Positions 45,205-55,020 of a DNA stretch of 64,000 nucleotides are shown piece after piece. Source of the DNA: Acidimicrobiaceae bacterium (GTDB taxonomy: Bacteria > Actinomycetota > Acidimicrobiia > Acidimicrobiales > Ilumatobacteraceae); assembly GCA_016722025.1 (NCBI GenBank), contig JADKGZ010000001.1:186001-250000 (forward strand), in the 5' to 3' direction. The notes beneath the pieces are model-generated. The model was given only the letters and a program-made list of their open reading frames with translations. It was not told the origin of the DNA and made no database searches. Position 1 is the first letter of the stretch; the number at the start of each line of letters is the position of its first letter. The position numbers were made by a program, and so were the translations under genes.

Positions 45205-45993
45205 GTGCCTGCAGTCAGCAGTGGAGAGCAGCGTTCCCGGATACTCCTGAGCAGTCTCATCGGCCGTGTCCGTGAGGGCCGAACGATCTCGGATCTGCTC
45301 GCCCCGGGCGCCGATGTCGACCTCGTCACGGCCACTCTGCGCCCGCTGGCCGTCGACCACGCCGTCATCGACTCGATCGCCGGGAATCACAGACGAATCG
45401 ACGCCGTCGTCACCACCGGCGATGTCCATGCTCGTGTCGTGTTCGCTCACGACGCCGCTGGGCTGCTCACGTGGCTCCAGGCGTATCTGAGACCCGACCG
45501 GTTCGACGGAGTCTCTGGAGGTCGGGTCATCGTCATCAACGGTGCGTCTGGTGCTGGCAAGTCGACGCTCATGCGGGCACTGCAATCTGTCGCCACCTTC
45601 CCATTGGTCGTGCTCGACGAGCCCGAGCAGATCGGGACGGTCCAACCGCCTTACCTGATCTGGCGCGACTGTGCGCCATCGCTGCACCGCGGCTACCTGG
45701 CGGCCATCGGCACGCTCGCACGTGAAGGCAACCATGTCGCGTTGTCGGCCGCAGGACACCCGCACCATGAGATCGCCGACGCGTTCAACGGTACCCGTAT
45801 GGTCACCGTCGGCCTGAGATGTGCCTTCGAAGCACTTCTGGACCGTGAACGGCGAACTGGCCGATGGGCTGGCATCGCCGCGGAATCGCTCGGCGTTCAC
45901 GACGGCTGGACCTACGACCTCGAGTTCGACACCACCAATTGCCCGGATCCCCTCGAGCTGGCTCAGCGCGTCCTCGATCTGATCGAGCCCTAG
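45205..45993 (+). CDS. P-loop phosphotransferase-like protein (CPT-like)
   Basis: 262 residues from GTG 45205. Residues 1-100 are unfamiliar, with a VTATLRPLAVDHAVIDSI block. The Walker A loop GASGAGKST (near 112) begins a kinase-like domain: PLVVLDEP, then PSLHRGYLAAIGTLAREGNHV and CAFEALLDRERRTGRWAG. This matches the chloramphenicol phosphotransferase-like group, which includes many kinases of unknown substrate. The N-terminal extension is unusual for that group. Confidence 0.65.
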   Translation: MPAVSSGEQRSRILLSSLIGRVREGRTISDLLAPGADVDLVTATLRPLAVDHAVIDSIAGNHRRIDAVVTTGDVHARVVFAHDAAGLLTWLQAYLRPDRFDGVSGGRVIVINGASGAGKSTLMRALQSVATFPLVVLDEPEQIGTVQPPYLIWRDCAPSLHRGYLAAIGTLAREGNHVALSAAGHPHHEIADAFNGTRMVTVGLRCAFEALLDRERRTGRWAGIAAESLGVHDGWTYDLEFDTTNCPDPLELAQRVLDLIEP

Positions 45994-46139
45994 CGCCGGC
46001 CGCTCCAGCGCCACCTTGCATCGGGTCGAGTGCCATCGCGCAGCGCCAGACACCTCCCGCGCTGCCGATGGATGAGTGCGGGAGCCACCTGCGACCTCAA
46101 CTCGGGAACTCTGTCACACCCTTTTGGCACGATGCAGAC

Positions 46140-46343
46140 ATGGCCCTCAGCACCGATACCACTCAGGCCCCCGAGCAGCTGGCGCTGCTGTCGCCGGGCG
46201 ATGTCCCTCTCCAGTTCCGTCTCGACTCGCGCACCCGGCTCACCGGGCTCGCGCACATCGCCGCCATCAAGGCGCAGCTGGCCGCGAAAGCCGCCGAGCG
46301 GCAGCCCATCGGCAGTCCGGCGCCCGCTCGTCGGGCTGCCTGA
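46140..46343 (+). CDS. small conserved-looking hypothetical protein
   Basis: 67 residues. Residues LSPGDVPLQFRLDSRTRLTGL followed by AHIAAIKAQLAAKAAE look like a helix-rich small protein with good coding composition. No family assigned. It has its own 146-bp upstream gap and is convergent with the LLM gene. Confidence 0.5.
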   Translation: MALSTDTTQAPEQLALLSPGDVPLQFRLDSRTRLTGLAHIAAIKAQLAAKAAERQPIGSPAPARRAA

Positions 46344-46370
46344 CCAGCGCCGCCCACACGCGTGGCCGCC

Positions 46371-47354
46371 TCAGCCGGCCGATGGCGCCAACGCAGTCAC
46401 CGCGTCCCAGTGCTTCAGCTCCGGGTCGAGCGGCAAGATTGCCAGCGAGGTCGTCGTCACACCGTTGTCGAAGTAGCGCTGAATGGTGGCTCGGCAGTGC
46501 TCGGGCGAGCCGTGCACGATCAGCTGGTCGACCACCTCGTCGGGAATCGCCGCCAGTGCCGCTTTGCGGTCGCCGGCCTTCCACGCATCCCACATGCCCT
46601 GCAGCGCCGGGCCGCGACCCAGCCACTCCTGGAAGGCCGCGTACACGGGCACGTTCATGTAGGCCGCAATCGCAAACCTGGCACCGGCACGCACCACGTC
46701 GGCGTTCTCGCTGGGGCAGCAGAAGATGCGCGCGACGATCTCCTTCTCCACCCCGCCGGCGGCGTCGTGCACCACCTTGGCCACCTGCGGCACGTCGTCG
46801 GCGCCCAACCAGTTGATGATGGCACCGTCGCCCTCGCGAGCTGCCAGGCGCAGCATTCCTTCACGCAGACCCGCAACAAGGATCGGCGGCGTGTGCTCGG
46901 GGCGCACGCCCAGGCGGAAGCCGTTCACCTCGAACGTGTCGTAGCTCTTCGCCACCTTCTCGCCGCTCAACGCGTCGCGCAGGAAGCGCACCACGTCGCG
47001 CACCTTCTTGTACGGCTCCACGAAGGGCACGCCGTTCCAGCGCTCGACGATCACGTTGCTGCTGCTGCCGATGCCGATCGCGAACCGGCCGGGGGCCGCG
47101 TCGGCCAGCGACGCAACGCTCTGCGCGAAGCAGGCCGGCGAGCGCGTGTACGCAGGGATGATCGCGGTGCCCAGGCGCAGTCGCGGCTCCCAGGCGGCGG
47201 CGAGGGCCAGCGGCGTGAAGCCGTCGGCGCCATCGCTCTCGGCCGACCAGATGTCGGTGTAGCCCATGTCGGCCAGCTCGCCGAGCTTCTCGCGGTGGCT
47301 GTGCAGCGGGCCGGGCAACGGCACCGTCATCCCAGGTCGAATCGGCATGGTCAT
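46371..47354 (-). CDS. LLM-class F420-dependent oxidoreductase
   Basis: 327 residues from ATG 47354 (MTMPIRPGMTVPLPG), with GAAGGGG before the start. The barrel matches the luciferase-like monooxygenase/F420 group: GYTDIWSAESDGADGFTPLA, RLRLGTAIIPAYTRSPA and GRFAIGIGSSSNVIVERWNG are the typical cofactor-loop motifs. The substrate is unknown. Two further lipid-related genes adjoin it. Confidence 0.85.
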   Translation of the reverse strand: MTMPIRPGMTVPLPGPLHSHREKLGELADMGYTDIWSAESDGADGFTPLALAAAWEPRLRLGTAIIPAYTRSPACFAQSVASLADAAPGRFAIGIGSSSNVIVERWNGVPFVEPYKKVRDVVRFLRDALSGEKVAKSYDTFEVNGFRLGVRPEHTPPILVAGLREGMLRLAAREGDGAIINWLGADDVPQVAKVVHDAAGGVEKEIVARIFCCPSENADVVRAGARFAIAAYMNVPVYAAFQEWLGRGPALQGMWDAWKAGDRKAALAAIPDEVVDQLIVHGSPEHCRATIQRYFDNGVTTTSLAILPLDPELKHWDAVTALAPSAG

Positions 47355-47397
47355 CGTCGGTTCCCCTTCATCTCGTCGACGCTCGTGTCGCGAACGC

Positions 47398-48198
47398 TCA
47401 ACTCTTCCAGAAGCGCACGATGCAGCTCTGGCTGGCGGTGGCCAGCAGCGTGCCGTCCTCCGCGAACATGTGCACCAGGCCATGGCCGAAGCCGCGCTCC
47501 ACCGCGTGCACGCGAATGTCGAGCAGCACCCACTCGGTGGGCACCAGGTGCACCACCCGCAAGGTGTTGTCCAGGCTGTTGCCGCCACCGCGCACGCCGA
47601 GGGCCTGGCCCACGCCCATCGGCACGAAGTCGCCCAGCACCGCCAGCGCAGTTGCGTCCACGGCCTCCAGCACGTCGGGAATGCGGGCCCACATCAGCAC
47701 CTGGCCGTCGCCCTGCTCGCCATCCATCTCCTCGAACGGGCGACCCTTCACCATCCGCTGCTCGAGCCGATCGTGAATGGTGCCGTCGGCCGGCATGCGA
47801 TGCCGGCGTACGACGCCCTCGTTCGGGCCCGGCACGTCGGGCATCCGCTCCCACTGCCCACGCTGGTCCATCGGCCGGTCGCCGAGCGCCGCGTTGACGG
47901 TGAGGATCTCGCGGTTCCCCACATGGCACACGGCGCGAGCCTGGGTGATCTGGTGGCCCTCCACCGCGATCGTGACGTCGACATCGAGGAACTCGCCCGG
48001 CTTGGCGTACGACAGGTACTGCGCGGTGGCCCACACCACCTCGCGCCCGCTGGTTCCCTCCATCGCCGAGATCGCTGCGCCCAGGCCGCACCCACCGAAG
48101 AGGAAGCCGCCGGTGGTGGCGAGCGAGGGAGCCACCTCCATCGACCAGCGAAACGGGTTGTGGCTCTGCTGCAGGCCGAGGAACGAACGACTGTCCAT
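47398..48198 (-). CDS. acyl-CoA thioesterase (TesB-like)
   Basis: 266 residues, two hotdog halves: FGGCGLGAAISAMEGTSGRE with VWATAQYLSYAKPGEFLDVDV, and SLDNTLRVVHLVPTEWVLLDI with HGLVHMFAEDGTLLATASQS, the usual C-terminal acyl-CoA thioesterase II motif. It lies 43 bp upstream of the LLM gene in the same direction, probably co-transcribed. It is the second such protein in the window. Confidence 0.85.
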   Translation of the reverse strand: MDSRSFLGLQQSHNPFRWSMEVAPSLATTGGFLFGGCGLGAAISAMEGTSGREVVWATAQYLSYAKPGEFLDVDVTIAVEGHQITQARAVCHVGNREILTVNAALGDRPMDQRGQWERMPDVPGPNEGVVRRHRMPADGTIHDRLEQRMVKGRPFEEMDGEQGDGQVLMWARIPDVLEAVDATALAVLGDFVPMGVGQALGVRGGGNSLDNTLRVVHLVPTEWVLLDIRVHAVERGFGHGLVHMFAEDGTLLATASQSCIVRFWKS

Positions 48199-48312
48199 GG
48201 AGGTGCGACTCTACGCGGGCCGGCACCGAACTCCGCGAGCGGGGGCCCCGCACCTGGTTCGCTCGTCATCGCGCCTTGCAATCGCAGCGCCGACTGGGCA
48301 CGCTGTCGGCTG

Positions 48313-49188
48313 ATGAAGTGGCCGACATGGCAACAGGGGGCTGCGACCGCTGTCGTGTGCGCACTCGTGGTGCTCGTCCCGCGGGTGTTGCGACCCTCCC
48401 GCGCTCGATCCGCGTTGAGCACAACCGCGCAGGAGCTCAGTCTGCTCGCCGGGCTGTACTCCATCTGGCGTCTGGCGAGACTGCTGCCGCTGGCAACGAC
48501 GGGCGGTGCCAGCGACCGAGCACGCCAGATCGACCGGCTGCAGCACTGGCTGCACCTGCCGACCGAGTTGTCGCTCCAGCACCTCGTACTGCGCCACGAG
48601 TCGCTCGGCCGATTCCTGAACTACTACTACGCCATCGCTCACGTGCCGGCGCTGATCGCCTTTCTCGTCTGGATGTTCGCCTTCCATCGCAGCGCGTACT
48701 CACGATGGAGAAATGCGTTGGCCATGGTCACGGGCATGTGCCTCGTCATCCGCTTCGTGCGCGTCGCGCCGCCGCGGTTGCTGCCCGACCTCGGCTACGT
48801 GGATCTGTCCTCGCGCTTCGGCATGTCGGTCTACGGGCCTGTCGGCACCGGCGTGTCGGACCAGTTCGCGGCAATGCCCTCGATCCACGTCGCTTGGGCT
48901 GCGGTGGTGTCGTTCGGCATCGTGGCTGCCGGCACCAGCCGCTGGCGCTGGTTGTTCCTCCTCCACGTCATCGTGACGTCACTCGCCGTCTCGGCGACCG
49001 GCCACCACTGGTGGCTCGACGGCATCGTGGCCGTCATGCTGCTCGGCCTCGCGCTGCAGATCGACACCCGCGTCCGCCGGTTCGCCGCTGGGCGTCGCGC
49101 GCCGCCGCTCGGCGAGCCGAATGCCGCTCTCACGTCCACGTCAGGAACGCTCGAGCTCGGCGTCGGCGGTGCGCGAAGCGACAACTAG
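48313..49188 (+). CDS. PAP2-family phosphatase/phosphotransferase
   Basis: 291 residues with about six membrane segments. Motifs AAMPSIHVAWAA (the PSxHxxxA histidine) and SATGHHWWLDGIVAV (GHHxxxD) form the PAP2 active site; the first part of the site is less evident. It resembles the inositol phosphorylceramide synthase-like PAP2 group of actinobacteria. It probably acts on a lipid phosphate. Confidence 0.8.
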   Translation: MKWPTWQQGAATAVVCALVVLVPRVLRPSRARSALSTTAQELSLLAGLYSIWRLARLLPLATTGGASDRARQIDRLQHWLHLPTELSLQHLVLRHESLGRFLNYYYAIAHVPALIAFLVWMFAFHRSAYSRWRNALAMVTGMCLVIRFVRVAPPRLLPDLGYVDLSSRFGMSVYGPVGTGVSDQFAAMPSIHVAWAAVVSFGIVAAGTSRWRWLFLLHVIVTSLAVSATGHHWWLDGIVAVMLLGLALQIDTRVRRFAAGRRAPPLGEPNAALTSTSGTLELGVGGARSDN

Positions 49189-49191
49189 CAT
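49186..49191 (+). promoter_or_regulatory. -10 element of the patatin gene
   Basis: TAGCAT overlaps the stop of the PAP2 gene and lies about 50 bp before the patatin ATG. Confidence 0.35.
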
Positions 49192-49241
49192 CTCGTGCAC
49201 GATGACGATGGAGCCGACACGCGCGCAGAGAGTTGGTGGAG

Positions 49242-50396
49242 ATGGCTGACCAGGTGCCGACGAGCGAAGCGCCGGTGTCGAACACGGTCAGATCCGCACG
49301 TCAGAGCACTCCCCCACCCGGTGTGGCACTGTGCCTGTCCGGTGGCGGCTACCGGGCCATGCTCTTCCACCTCGGAGGACTGATCCGCCTCAACCAGCTG
49401 GGGCTGCTGCGTGGATTGGCCCGCGTGTCGAGCGTTTCGGGTGGTTCCATCACCGCAGCGGTGCTCGGGCTGCACTGGTCATCGCTCACCTGGGACGACC
49501 ACGACCGGTCGCCGGATCTCGACGCGCTCGTGATCCGGCCGATCTTCGACTTCGGCGGGTGCAGCATCGACATGCAGTGCATCCTGAAGGGGCTGCTCAC
49601 ACCCGGCAGGTCGGTTGGGCACTACGTCGCTCGCGAGTACGACCGCCACCTGTTCCACGGCGCAACGCTGCAGGACCTGCCCGACCACCAGCATGCCCCG
49701 ACGTTCGTGATCAACTCCACCAACGTGCAGACCGGCAAGCTGGTTCGGTTCAGTCGCGACTACATGGCCGACTACACGCTGGGGATGTGGCGTTCGCCGA
49801 CCATCACCATGGCAGATGCCGTGACCGCCTCGTCCGCGTTCCCGCCGTTCTTCTCACCACACCGCCTCGCGCCGTCGGGCACCTACACCGAAGGCGGGGT
49901 ACCGCCGCTGCACGGCAAGGAGTTCCGCAAGCGGCTCGCGCTCAGCGATGGCGGTGTGTACGACAACCTCGGCCTGCAGACAGCACTGTCCGCCTGCGAC
50001 ACCGTGCTCGTGTCCGATGGAGGCGCAGCCATGGCCGCCCAGGTGCGGCAACCTTCGGATTGGCTGCGCCACACCCTGCGCATCACCGAGGTCATCGACT
50101 CGCAGGTCCGCGATCTGCGCAAGCGCGAGCTCATCGCGGACTACAAGGGCGGCGTTCGCAGGGGCACCTACTGGTCGATCGTCTCCGACACCGACAGCTA
50201 CGGGCTCCCCGCCCCCCTCACGTTCGATCACGAACCCGCCGACTACCCCGCCAACGTGCCCACGCGCCTCACCGGGCTCAGCGAGCGCACACGACGCGAC
50301 CTCGTTCGCTGGGGGTACATCATCTGCGACACCGCGCTGCGCACCTGGGTGGTGCCGGGCACCCCGAAGCCTCCGCCCGGCGACGTGCCCAACTGA
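49242..50396 (+). CDS. patatin-like phospholipase
   Basis: 384 residues. The oxyanion loop is SGGGYRAMLFHLGGL near 30, the nucleophile Ser is in SVSGGS, and the catalytic Asp in LSDGGVYDNLG completes the Ser-Asp dyad. No signal peptide. Start ATG 49242, with in-frame TTG and GTG just before it. It hydrolyses lipid acyl esters. It sits behind the PAP2 gene, with which it may share lipid turnover. Confidence 0.9.
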   Translation: MADQVPTSEAPVSNTVRSARQSTPPPGVALCLSGGGYRAMLFHLGGLIRLNQLGLLRGLARVSSVSGGSITAAVLGLHWSSLTWDDHDRSPDLDALVIRPIFDFGGCSIDMQCILKGLLTPGRSVGHYVAREYDRHLFHGATLQDLPDHQHAPTFVINSTNVQTGKLVRFSRDYMADYTLGMWRSPTITMADAVTASSAFPPFFSPHRLAPSGTYTEGGVPPLHGKEFRKRLALSDGGVYDNLGLQTALSACDTVLVSDGGAAMAAQVRQPSDWLRHTLRITEVIDSQVRDLRKRELIADYKGGVRRGTYWSIVSDTDSYGLPAPLTFDHEPADYPANVPTRLTGLSERTRRDLVRWGYIICDTALRTWVVPGTPKPPPGDVPN

Positions 50397-50416
50397 CGAC
50401 GGCGACCGCGGCAGCG

Positions 50417-53400
50417 TCACACTTCGTGAAACCGCAGCCGAGGGCGCAGCTCAGCGGCGCCGCGCAGCGCGGCTCGCGCGCGGTCGAGCTCGGTGCCGCT
50501 GCTCTCGGCGGGGAACTTGGCGACCGCGTCGGCCAGCAGTGAACGCGCCGCCTCGGTGTCGCCGCGCCGGCAGAGCAGCTCGATCATCGGCTGGATGGCG
50601 CGCAGCTCGAGGCTGGCCGCCGACTGTGCGCGGGCGAGGTCGATCGCGGCCGAGGCGCGCTGCTCGGCCGCGTGCAGCTCCGTGGCACGAACCTCGTCGT
50701 CGTCGGCTGCATCGGCAAGGCCGAGGTGCGCGAGTGCGGCCGAGCGATGCAGCTCGACGGTGTAGAAGTGCTGCCCGGTGCCGTCGGCCATCGCCTCGCC
50801 GAAGGCGACGTAGCCGGCAGCTTCGCCGAACTGCCCGTCCTTCGCGTACATCTCCGCCACGACCGCCATGCACCCAGGGGCCCCGATGCCGGTGCCCAGC
50901 GCGGCGAGGATGCCGATGCCGCTGACCACCATGTCGAAGCTCTCCGGATGGCCGCGCTCGGCCATGGCCCACGCCAGCGTGTAGCGAGAGAGGCCCTCGA
51001 GCGGGGCAAAGCCGTGCCGCTCGGCGATCGACTTCGCGGCCAGAGCCCAGCGTTCGACCCGTTCAGGATCGATGAGCATGATGCCCAGCATGCTGAGGTA
51101 TGCCTGCGCGTAGGCCTGCTGATACACGTCGGGCTGCCGCTTTGCGTGCTCGACGCACCGATCGGCCATGGCGGCAGCCTCGTGCGGCCTGCCCAACGCC
51201 CACAGCCCGACGGCGCCGTAGGTCATCGCGATCACGCCGCTCTCGATGCCCATCGCGAAGCGTTGCTCGACCGGCGCCTCCGGGTCGTACAGCTCCATGG
51301 CCCGCGCGCTGTGCTCCCACAGCTCGGTGTAGCGACCGGTCCAGAACCTCACCTGGCTGAGCGCCCGATGGGCGAGCACTTCGGGGTGCGGCTGACCCGC
51401 CTCCCTGGCGTGATCGAGCAGCACGGTGGCGACCCGAGCGGCATCGTCGAACCGGGCTGCGCTGAGGTGGTGCTGCGCGAGACCGTGCAGCGCCTCCGCA
51501 TACGGATCGCCCTTCTCGCCGGACTGCTCGCACAGCGCAACCGTCCGCATGTACACCTCGCCGACCGCGGGTGCGGAGAACGCGTGCATCAGCCCCATCA
51601 CGGCTGCCAGCTCCAACTGCAGCGCGATCTCGTGACCATCGCGCTCGGCGCCCGCCGGCAGCGTGTGGATCAGTGTGATCGAGTGGCGGTAGCGCCCCGC
51701 CGCTTCCTCCAGCGCTGCGCTGCGGCGTGCCGATCGGGCGGCCGCGACGTACTGCTCGACTGCGCCGAGCACATCGCCGGCGTGCTCGAGGTGATGCCCG
51801 ATCACCTCCGGGCGCCCTTCCGGCATGTCGCCGAAGTCGCGGCGCAACACCTCGGCGATGCGCCGGTGCTCGGCCTGCCGGCGCCGGCGCAGCATGGACT
51901 CGCGAGCGGCATCTTGCAGCAGCGCGTGCCGGAACAGGTACACCGACCGGGCACCGACCCCGCGGCGGTCGACGAAGCGACCATCGACCAGTTGGCCCAG
52001 GATCGCGTCGAGCCCGTCGATCTGCGGGAGGACCGCGCCGAGCAGCGCGGCAGAGAACTCTCTGCCGATCAACGACGCCACCTGCACGACTTCCTTCGCG
52101 GGGCCCAGCCGATCGAGCCGTGCGTTCAGCAGATCGACGAGCGTGTCGGGAATCTCGGCGCCCGCCAGGTTGCCGCCCTCCAGGCTGTGCACCAGTTCCT
52201 CGGCGAACAGCGGCACACCGTCGCTGCGCTGAGCGATGTGCGCCCGCTGCAGCTCGGTGAGCTCCGTGCCCTCGGCCAGGCGGTCGACCAACTGGTTGAC
52301 CTCCTCGAACGACAGCGGTTCGACATCGATCACCGTGACCTCGTCGGGCCACGAGATCTCGAAGGATGGGCGCGCGGTGCCGATGAGGAGCAGTGGGTGA
52401 CCTGCAGCACGCTGGATGACGAGGTTGAGCACCTCGAGCGTCGATGGGTCGTACCAGTGGAGGTCCTCCGCGACCATCACGGTGGGCAGCGTGTCGGCGA
52501 TGGCCAGCCACCACTCGCACACGGCGTCGATGGTGAGGCGCCGCCGCTCCTCGGCGCTCATCGAGGTGTCGGTGGGCTGCACCAGATCGAGGAAGGCGGC
52601 GAGCAGCTCGACCGTTGCCTCGTCGGTGATGCCGACCGCGGCGAGCGATGCTGCCAGCACGGGGGCGGCGTCGGGGCCGGGGGCGATCTCGAGGATCTCG
52701 TAGATGGCCTGGATGATCGGGTGGAACGCCGTCTGGCTCATGACCGACGAACCGTTGATCTGGAACCACGCGTGCCGAGTGTCGGTGAGCTGCTGGCGCA
52801 GCGCGTGGTGCGCCCTGCTCTTGCCGATGCCGGCGTCGCCGCGCAGCACGACCGTGCAACCACTGCCGCCGGCGGTCGCGTGCCAGTGCTGCTCGAGCGC
52901 CTGCAGCAGGCCACCGCGGCCGACGAGCGGGCTCATGGCGTGCGTGGACACCGCGAAGCGGCTCTGGCCCGGCCGCAACCGCACCACTTCGAACAGCTCG
53001 ACGGGGTGGTCGATGCCCTTCAGGTCGCGCGGGCCGAGCGGGCGGAGGTCGACGACGCCCTGGATGCGACGAGCCGTCACGTCGGACACCGCCACACCGT
53101 CGACCGGTGCCGCCGACTCGATGCGCGCGGCCTGGTTGAGCGCCTCGCCCGTTGCGAGCCGACCCTCGTTGAGGTCGGAGCCCACTTCGCCGAGCACGAC
53201 GTTTCCGGTGTGCACGCCGATGCGCATCTGGAACTGGTGGTCGAAGTGCGGCAGGAGCTCGGCGATCTGCCTGTTGAGGTGTGGCAGTTCAGCGATCAGC
53301 GCCAGGCCGGCGGAGACCGCGCGCAGCGGGTCGTCCTCGTTGGCGATCGGGTAGCCGAAGTACACCAGGCCACCGTCGCCCATGGTGGCCTGCGGCGTGC

Positions 53401-53656
53401 CCCCGAAGTTGCGCACCACGTCGGCGCACCGGCGCTGGTAGGCGTGCATGGCGATCTGCAGGTCTTCGGCGTCGACCTGGGTGGACAGCGCCGTGGAGCC
53501 GACCATGTCGTAGAACATCGCCGTCATCTGCCGGCGCTCACCCGCGCTGGCGGCGGGCGAGAGCGCCCGCGAACCGGCCGGCGCCTGACGCGCCCCGCAC
53601 GCCCGACAGAACGCATCGTCGGCTTCGACCGGGGCGTTGCAGGCTGCGCAGATCAT
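50417..53656 (-). CDS. adenylyl cyclase-AAA-TPR regulatory protein
   Basis: 1079 residues. N-terminal zinc ribbon (CAAC, CRAC at 4-20). Class III cyclase domain (about 40-215) with the first metal Asp D50 in FYDMVGST, the second D94 in MGDGGLVYFGYP, and RIGVHTGNVVLGEVGSD. An AAA/STAND ATPase follows: Walker A RGDAGIGKS near 275, Walker B-like PTVMVAEDLHW, and a RSDGVPLFAEEL sensor region. The C-terminal half is a TPR-type helical array. Such proteins combine cyclic nucleotide production with signal-dependent assembly. The start overlaps the stop of the FAD oxidoreductase before it (ATGA), so it belongs to the carotenoid-oxygenase operon. Confidence 0.9.
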   Translation of the reverse strand: MICAACNAPVEADDAFCRACGARQAPAGSRALSPAASAGERRQMTAMFYDMVGSTALSTQVDAEDLQIAMHAYQRRCADVVRNFGGTPQATMGDGGLVYFGYPIANEDDPLRAVSAGLALIAELPHLNRQIAELLPHFDHQFQMRIGVHTGNVVLGEVGSDLNEGRLATGEALNQAARIESAAPVDGVAVSDVTARRIQGVVDLRPLGPRDLKGIDHPVELFEVVRLRPGQSRFAVSTHAMSPLVGRGGLLQALEQHWHATAGGSGCTVVLRGDAGIGKSRAHHALRQQLTDTRHAWFQINGSSVMSQTAFHPIIQAIYEILEIAPGPDAAPVLAASLAAVGITDEATVELLAAFLDLVQPTDTSMSAEERRRLTIDAVCEWWLAIADTLPTVMVAEDLHWYDPSTLEVLNLVIQRAAGHPLLLIGTARPSFEISWPDEVTVIDVEPLSFEEVNQLVDRLAEGTELTELQRAHIAQRSDGVPLFAEELVHSLEGGNLAGAEIPDTLVDLLNARLDRLGPAKEVVQVASLIGREFSAALLGAVLPQIDGLDAILGQLVDGRFVDRRGVGARSVYLFRHALLQDAARESMLRRRRQAEHRRIAEVLRRDFGDMPEGRPEVIGHHLEHAGDVLGAVEQYVAAARSARRSAALEEAAGRYRHSITLIHTLPAGAERDGHEIALQLELAAVMGLMHAFSAPAVGEVYMRTVALCEQSGEKGDPYAEALHGLAQHHLSAARFDDAARVATVLLDHAREAGQPHPEVLAHRALSQVRFWTGRYTELWEHSARAMELYDPEAPVEQRFAMGIESGVIAMTYGAVGLWALGRPHEAAAMADRCVEHAKRQPDVYQQAYAQAYLSMLGIMLIDPERVERWALAAKSIAERHGFAPLEGLSRYTLAWAMAERGHPESFDMVVSGIGILAALGTGIGAPGCMAVVAEMYAKDGQFGEAAGYVAFGEAMADGTGQHFYTVELHRSAALAHLGLADAADDDEVRATELHAAEQRASAAIDLARAQSAASLELRAIQPMIELLCRRGDTEAARSLLADAVAKFPAESSGTELDRARAALRGAAELRPRLRFHEV

Positions 53657-55020
53657 CGGACGGTGAAGTGTCGGTCGACGAGGTGGCGTGCGTAGCGCAT
53701 GACGAGCTCGACCAGTTCGAAGCTGAGGATGCCGTGGCAGTAGTAGGTGTGATGCTGACCCTGCAGGGTCTCCACTTGGTCGTACCAACCGATCTCGCCC
53801 TGGAACCCGGCCATGTCGGGAATGCTCACCCGCGGGAAGTACGACGGCCAGTCGGCGGAGCACTGCCACTGCCCGAACACCGAATCCGGATGGCCGGCGG
53901 TGGAGATGTTGGAGACCTCCTCCAGCCGAGCACGGACCTGCTGCAGGCTCGGGTTGCCGTGGAGCGGCGCGTAGTACAGGTTGAGCTCGCTCTCCTTCCA
54001 CTGCTTGCCGAAGATGTACGGCGTGCCGTTCTCGTGCGGGTACGCGCCCGAGTCGCCGGCGGCCGGCTGCAGGGTGTTGACCACCCACCACGGGTAGTTG
54101 CTCACGGTGGCGGTGTTGACCGAATAGTGGTTGACGAGGATGGTGTCGCCACCGAACAGCGCCTTCTCGGCCTCGGTCGCATCGAGGAAGCCGAGCGCGG
54201 TGTCGGGAGGGATGGCCACCACCAGGCGATCGAACAGGCGCTGCTGCTCGACTCCGCCGTGCGTGGTGGTGACCTGCACGCCGTCGGCCGAACGCACGAC
54301 CGAGGTGGTCTCGGTGAGGTACTCCACCTGCAACTCATCGGCGACCTTCTTCCACGCGTTGCCGAAGCCGTTGGTGAACCGCTTCGGCCACCGCTGTGGC
54401 ACGTTGAGCCCGGTGAGCAGCATCGAGATGAACCGCCGGGCGTTGATGTAGCGCAACGCGTGCGGCGTGGCGATCTCGTCGAGCGTGCCGAACCCCATGG
54501 CGGTGATGGGGATCATGAACAGCTTCTGCAGCGGCTTCATCCGCTTGGCCGCCAGCCAGGTGGCGAACGGCACCATCAGTTCGGTGTGCGCGCCCACCCC
54601 CACGTAGCCGGGTGCCGCCACCAGCTTCCGGTACTTGAACTGCGCCCACAGGTAGCGCGCCGCCGCCGCGAGGAAGGCCGGCATCGAGTGACCGCTCTTC
54701 AACGTCTTCTGCACCGACTTGATGGTCTTCGTGTGCACGTCGAGCGACATCTGGTTCTGGAACGCCTTGTCGGCGACGAAGGTGAGGTCGAGCTCTTTGG
54801 CCAGTGCGCGCACCTCGCGGTAGTCCTTGGTGACGTAGTTGGCACCGACGTCGAACCAACGACCTTCGAACTTGACCGAGCGACACATGCCGCCCGCACG
54901 TTCGATGCGCTCGAGCACGGTGACCGCGTGGCCCTGCGCGGTGAGCAAGCGGGCCATGGCCAGCCCGCCCGGACCGGCACCGATGACGCAGACGCGAAGC
55001 GAGACAGGAGGCGACGTCAT
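53653..55020 (-). CDS. FAD-dependent amine-oxidase-type oxidoreductase
   Basis: 455 residues. Dinucleotide fold RVCVIGAGPGGLAMARLL with VLERIERAGGMCRS, then FDVGANYVTKDYREVRALA. The family is the protoporphyrinogen oxidase/CrtI-like amine oxidase group. It is clearly paralogous to the gene at 56498-57865: both share GANYVT, PITxMGxG, and the HRWPRRFxxGF / QRWPKRFTNGF motif. It overlaps the carotenoid oxygenase stop and the cyclase start by 4 bp each. Substrate unknown; a long hydrophobic polyene is one option, given its neighbour. Confidence 0.85.
   Translation of the reverse strand: MTSPPVSLRVCVIGAGPGGLAMARLLTAQGHAVTVLERIERAGGMCRSVKFEGRWFDVGANYVTKDYREVRALAKELDLTFVADKAFQNQMSLDVHTKTIKSVQKTLKSGHSMPAFLAAAARYLWAQFKYRKLVAAPGYVGVGAHTELMVPFATWLAAKRMKPLQKLFMIPITAMGFGTLDEIATPHALRYINARRFISMLLTGLNVPQRWPKRFTNGFGNAWKKVADELQVEYLTETTSVVRSADGVQVTTTHGGVEQQRLFDRLVVAIPPDTALGFLDATEAEKALFGGDTILVNHYSVNTATVSNYPWWVVNTLQPAAGDSGAYPHENGTPYIFGKQWKESELNLYYAPLHGNPSLQQVRARLEEVSNISTAGHPDSVFGQWQCSADWPSYFPRVSIPDMAGFQGEIGWYDQVETLQGQHHTYYCHGILSFELVELVMRYARHLVDRHFTVR

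Noticed and set aside
50672..53695. 1007-residue plus-strand open frame
   Set aside because: Antisense shadow of the cyclase-AAA-TPR gene; the minus strand has clear motifs.
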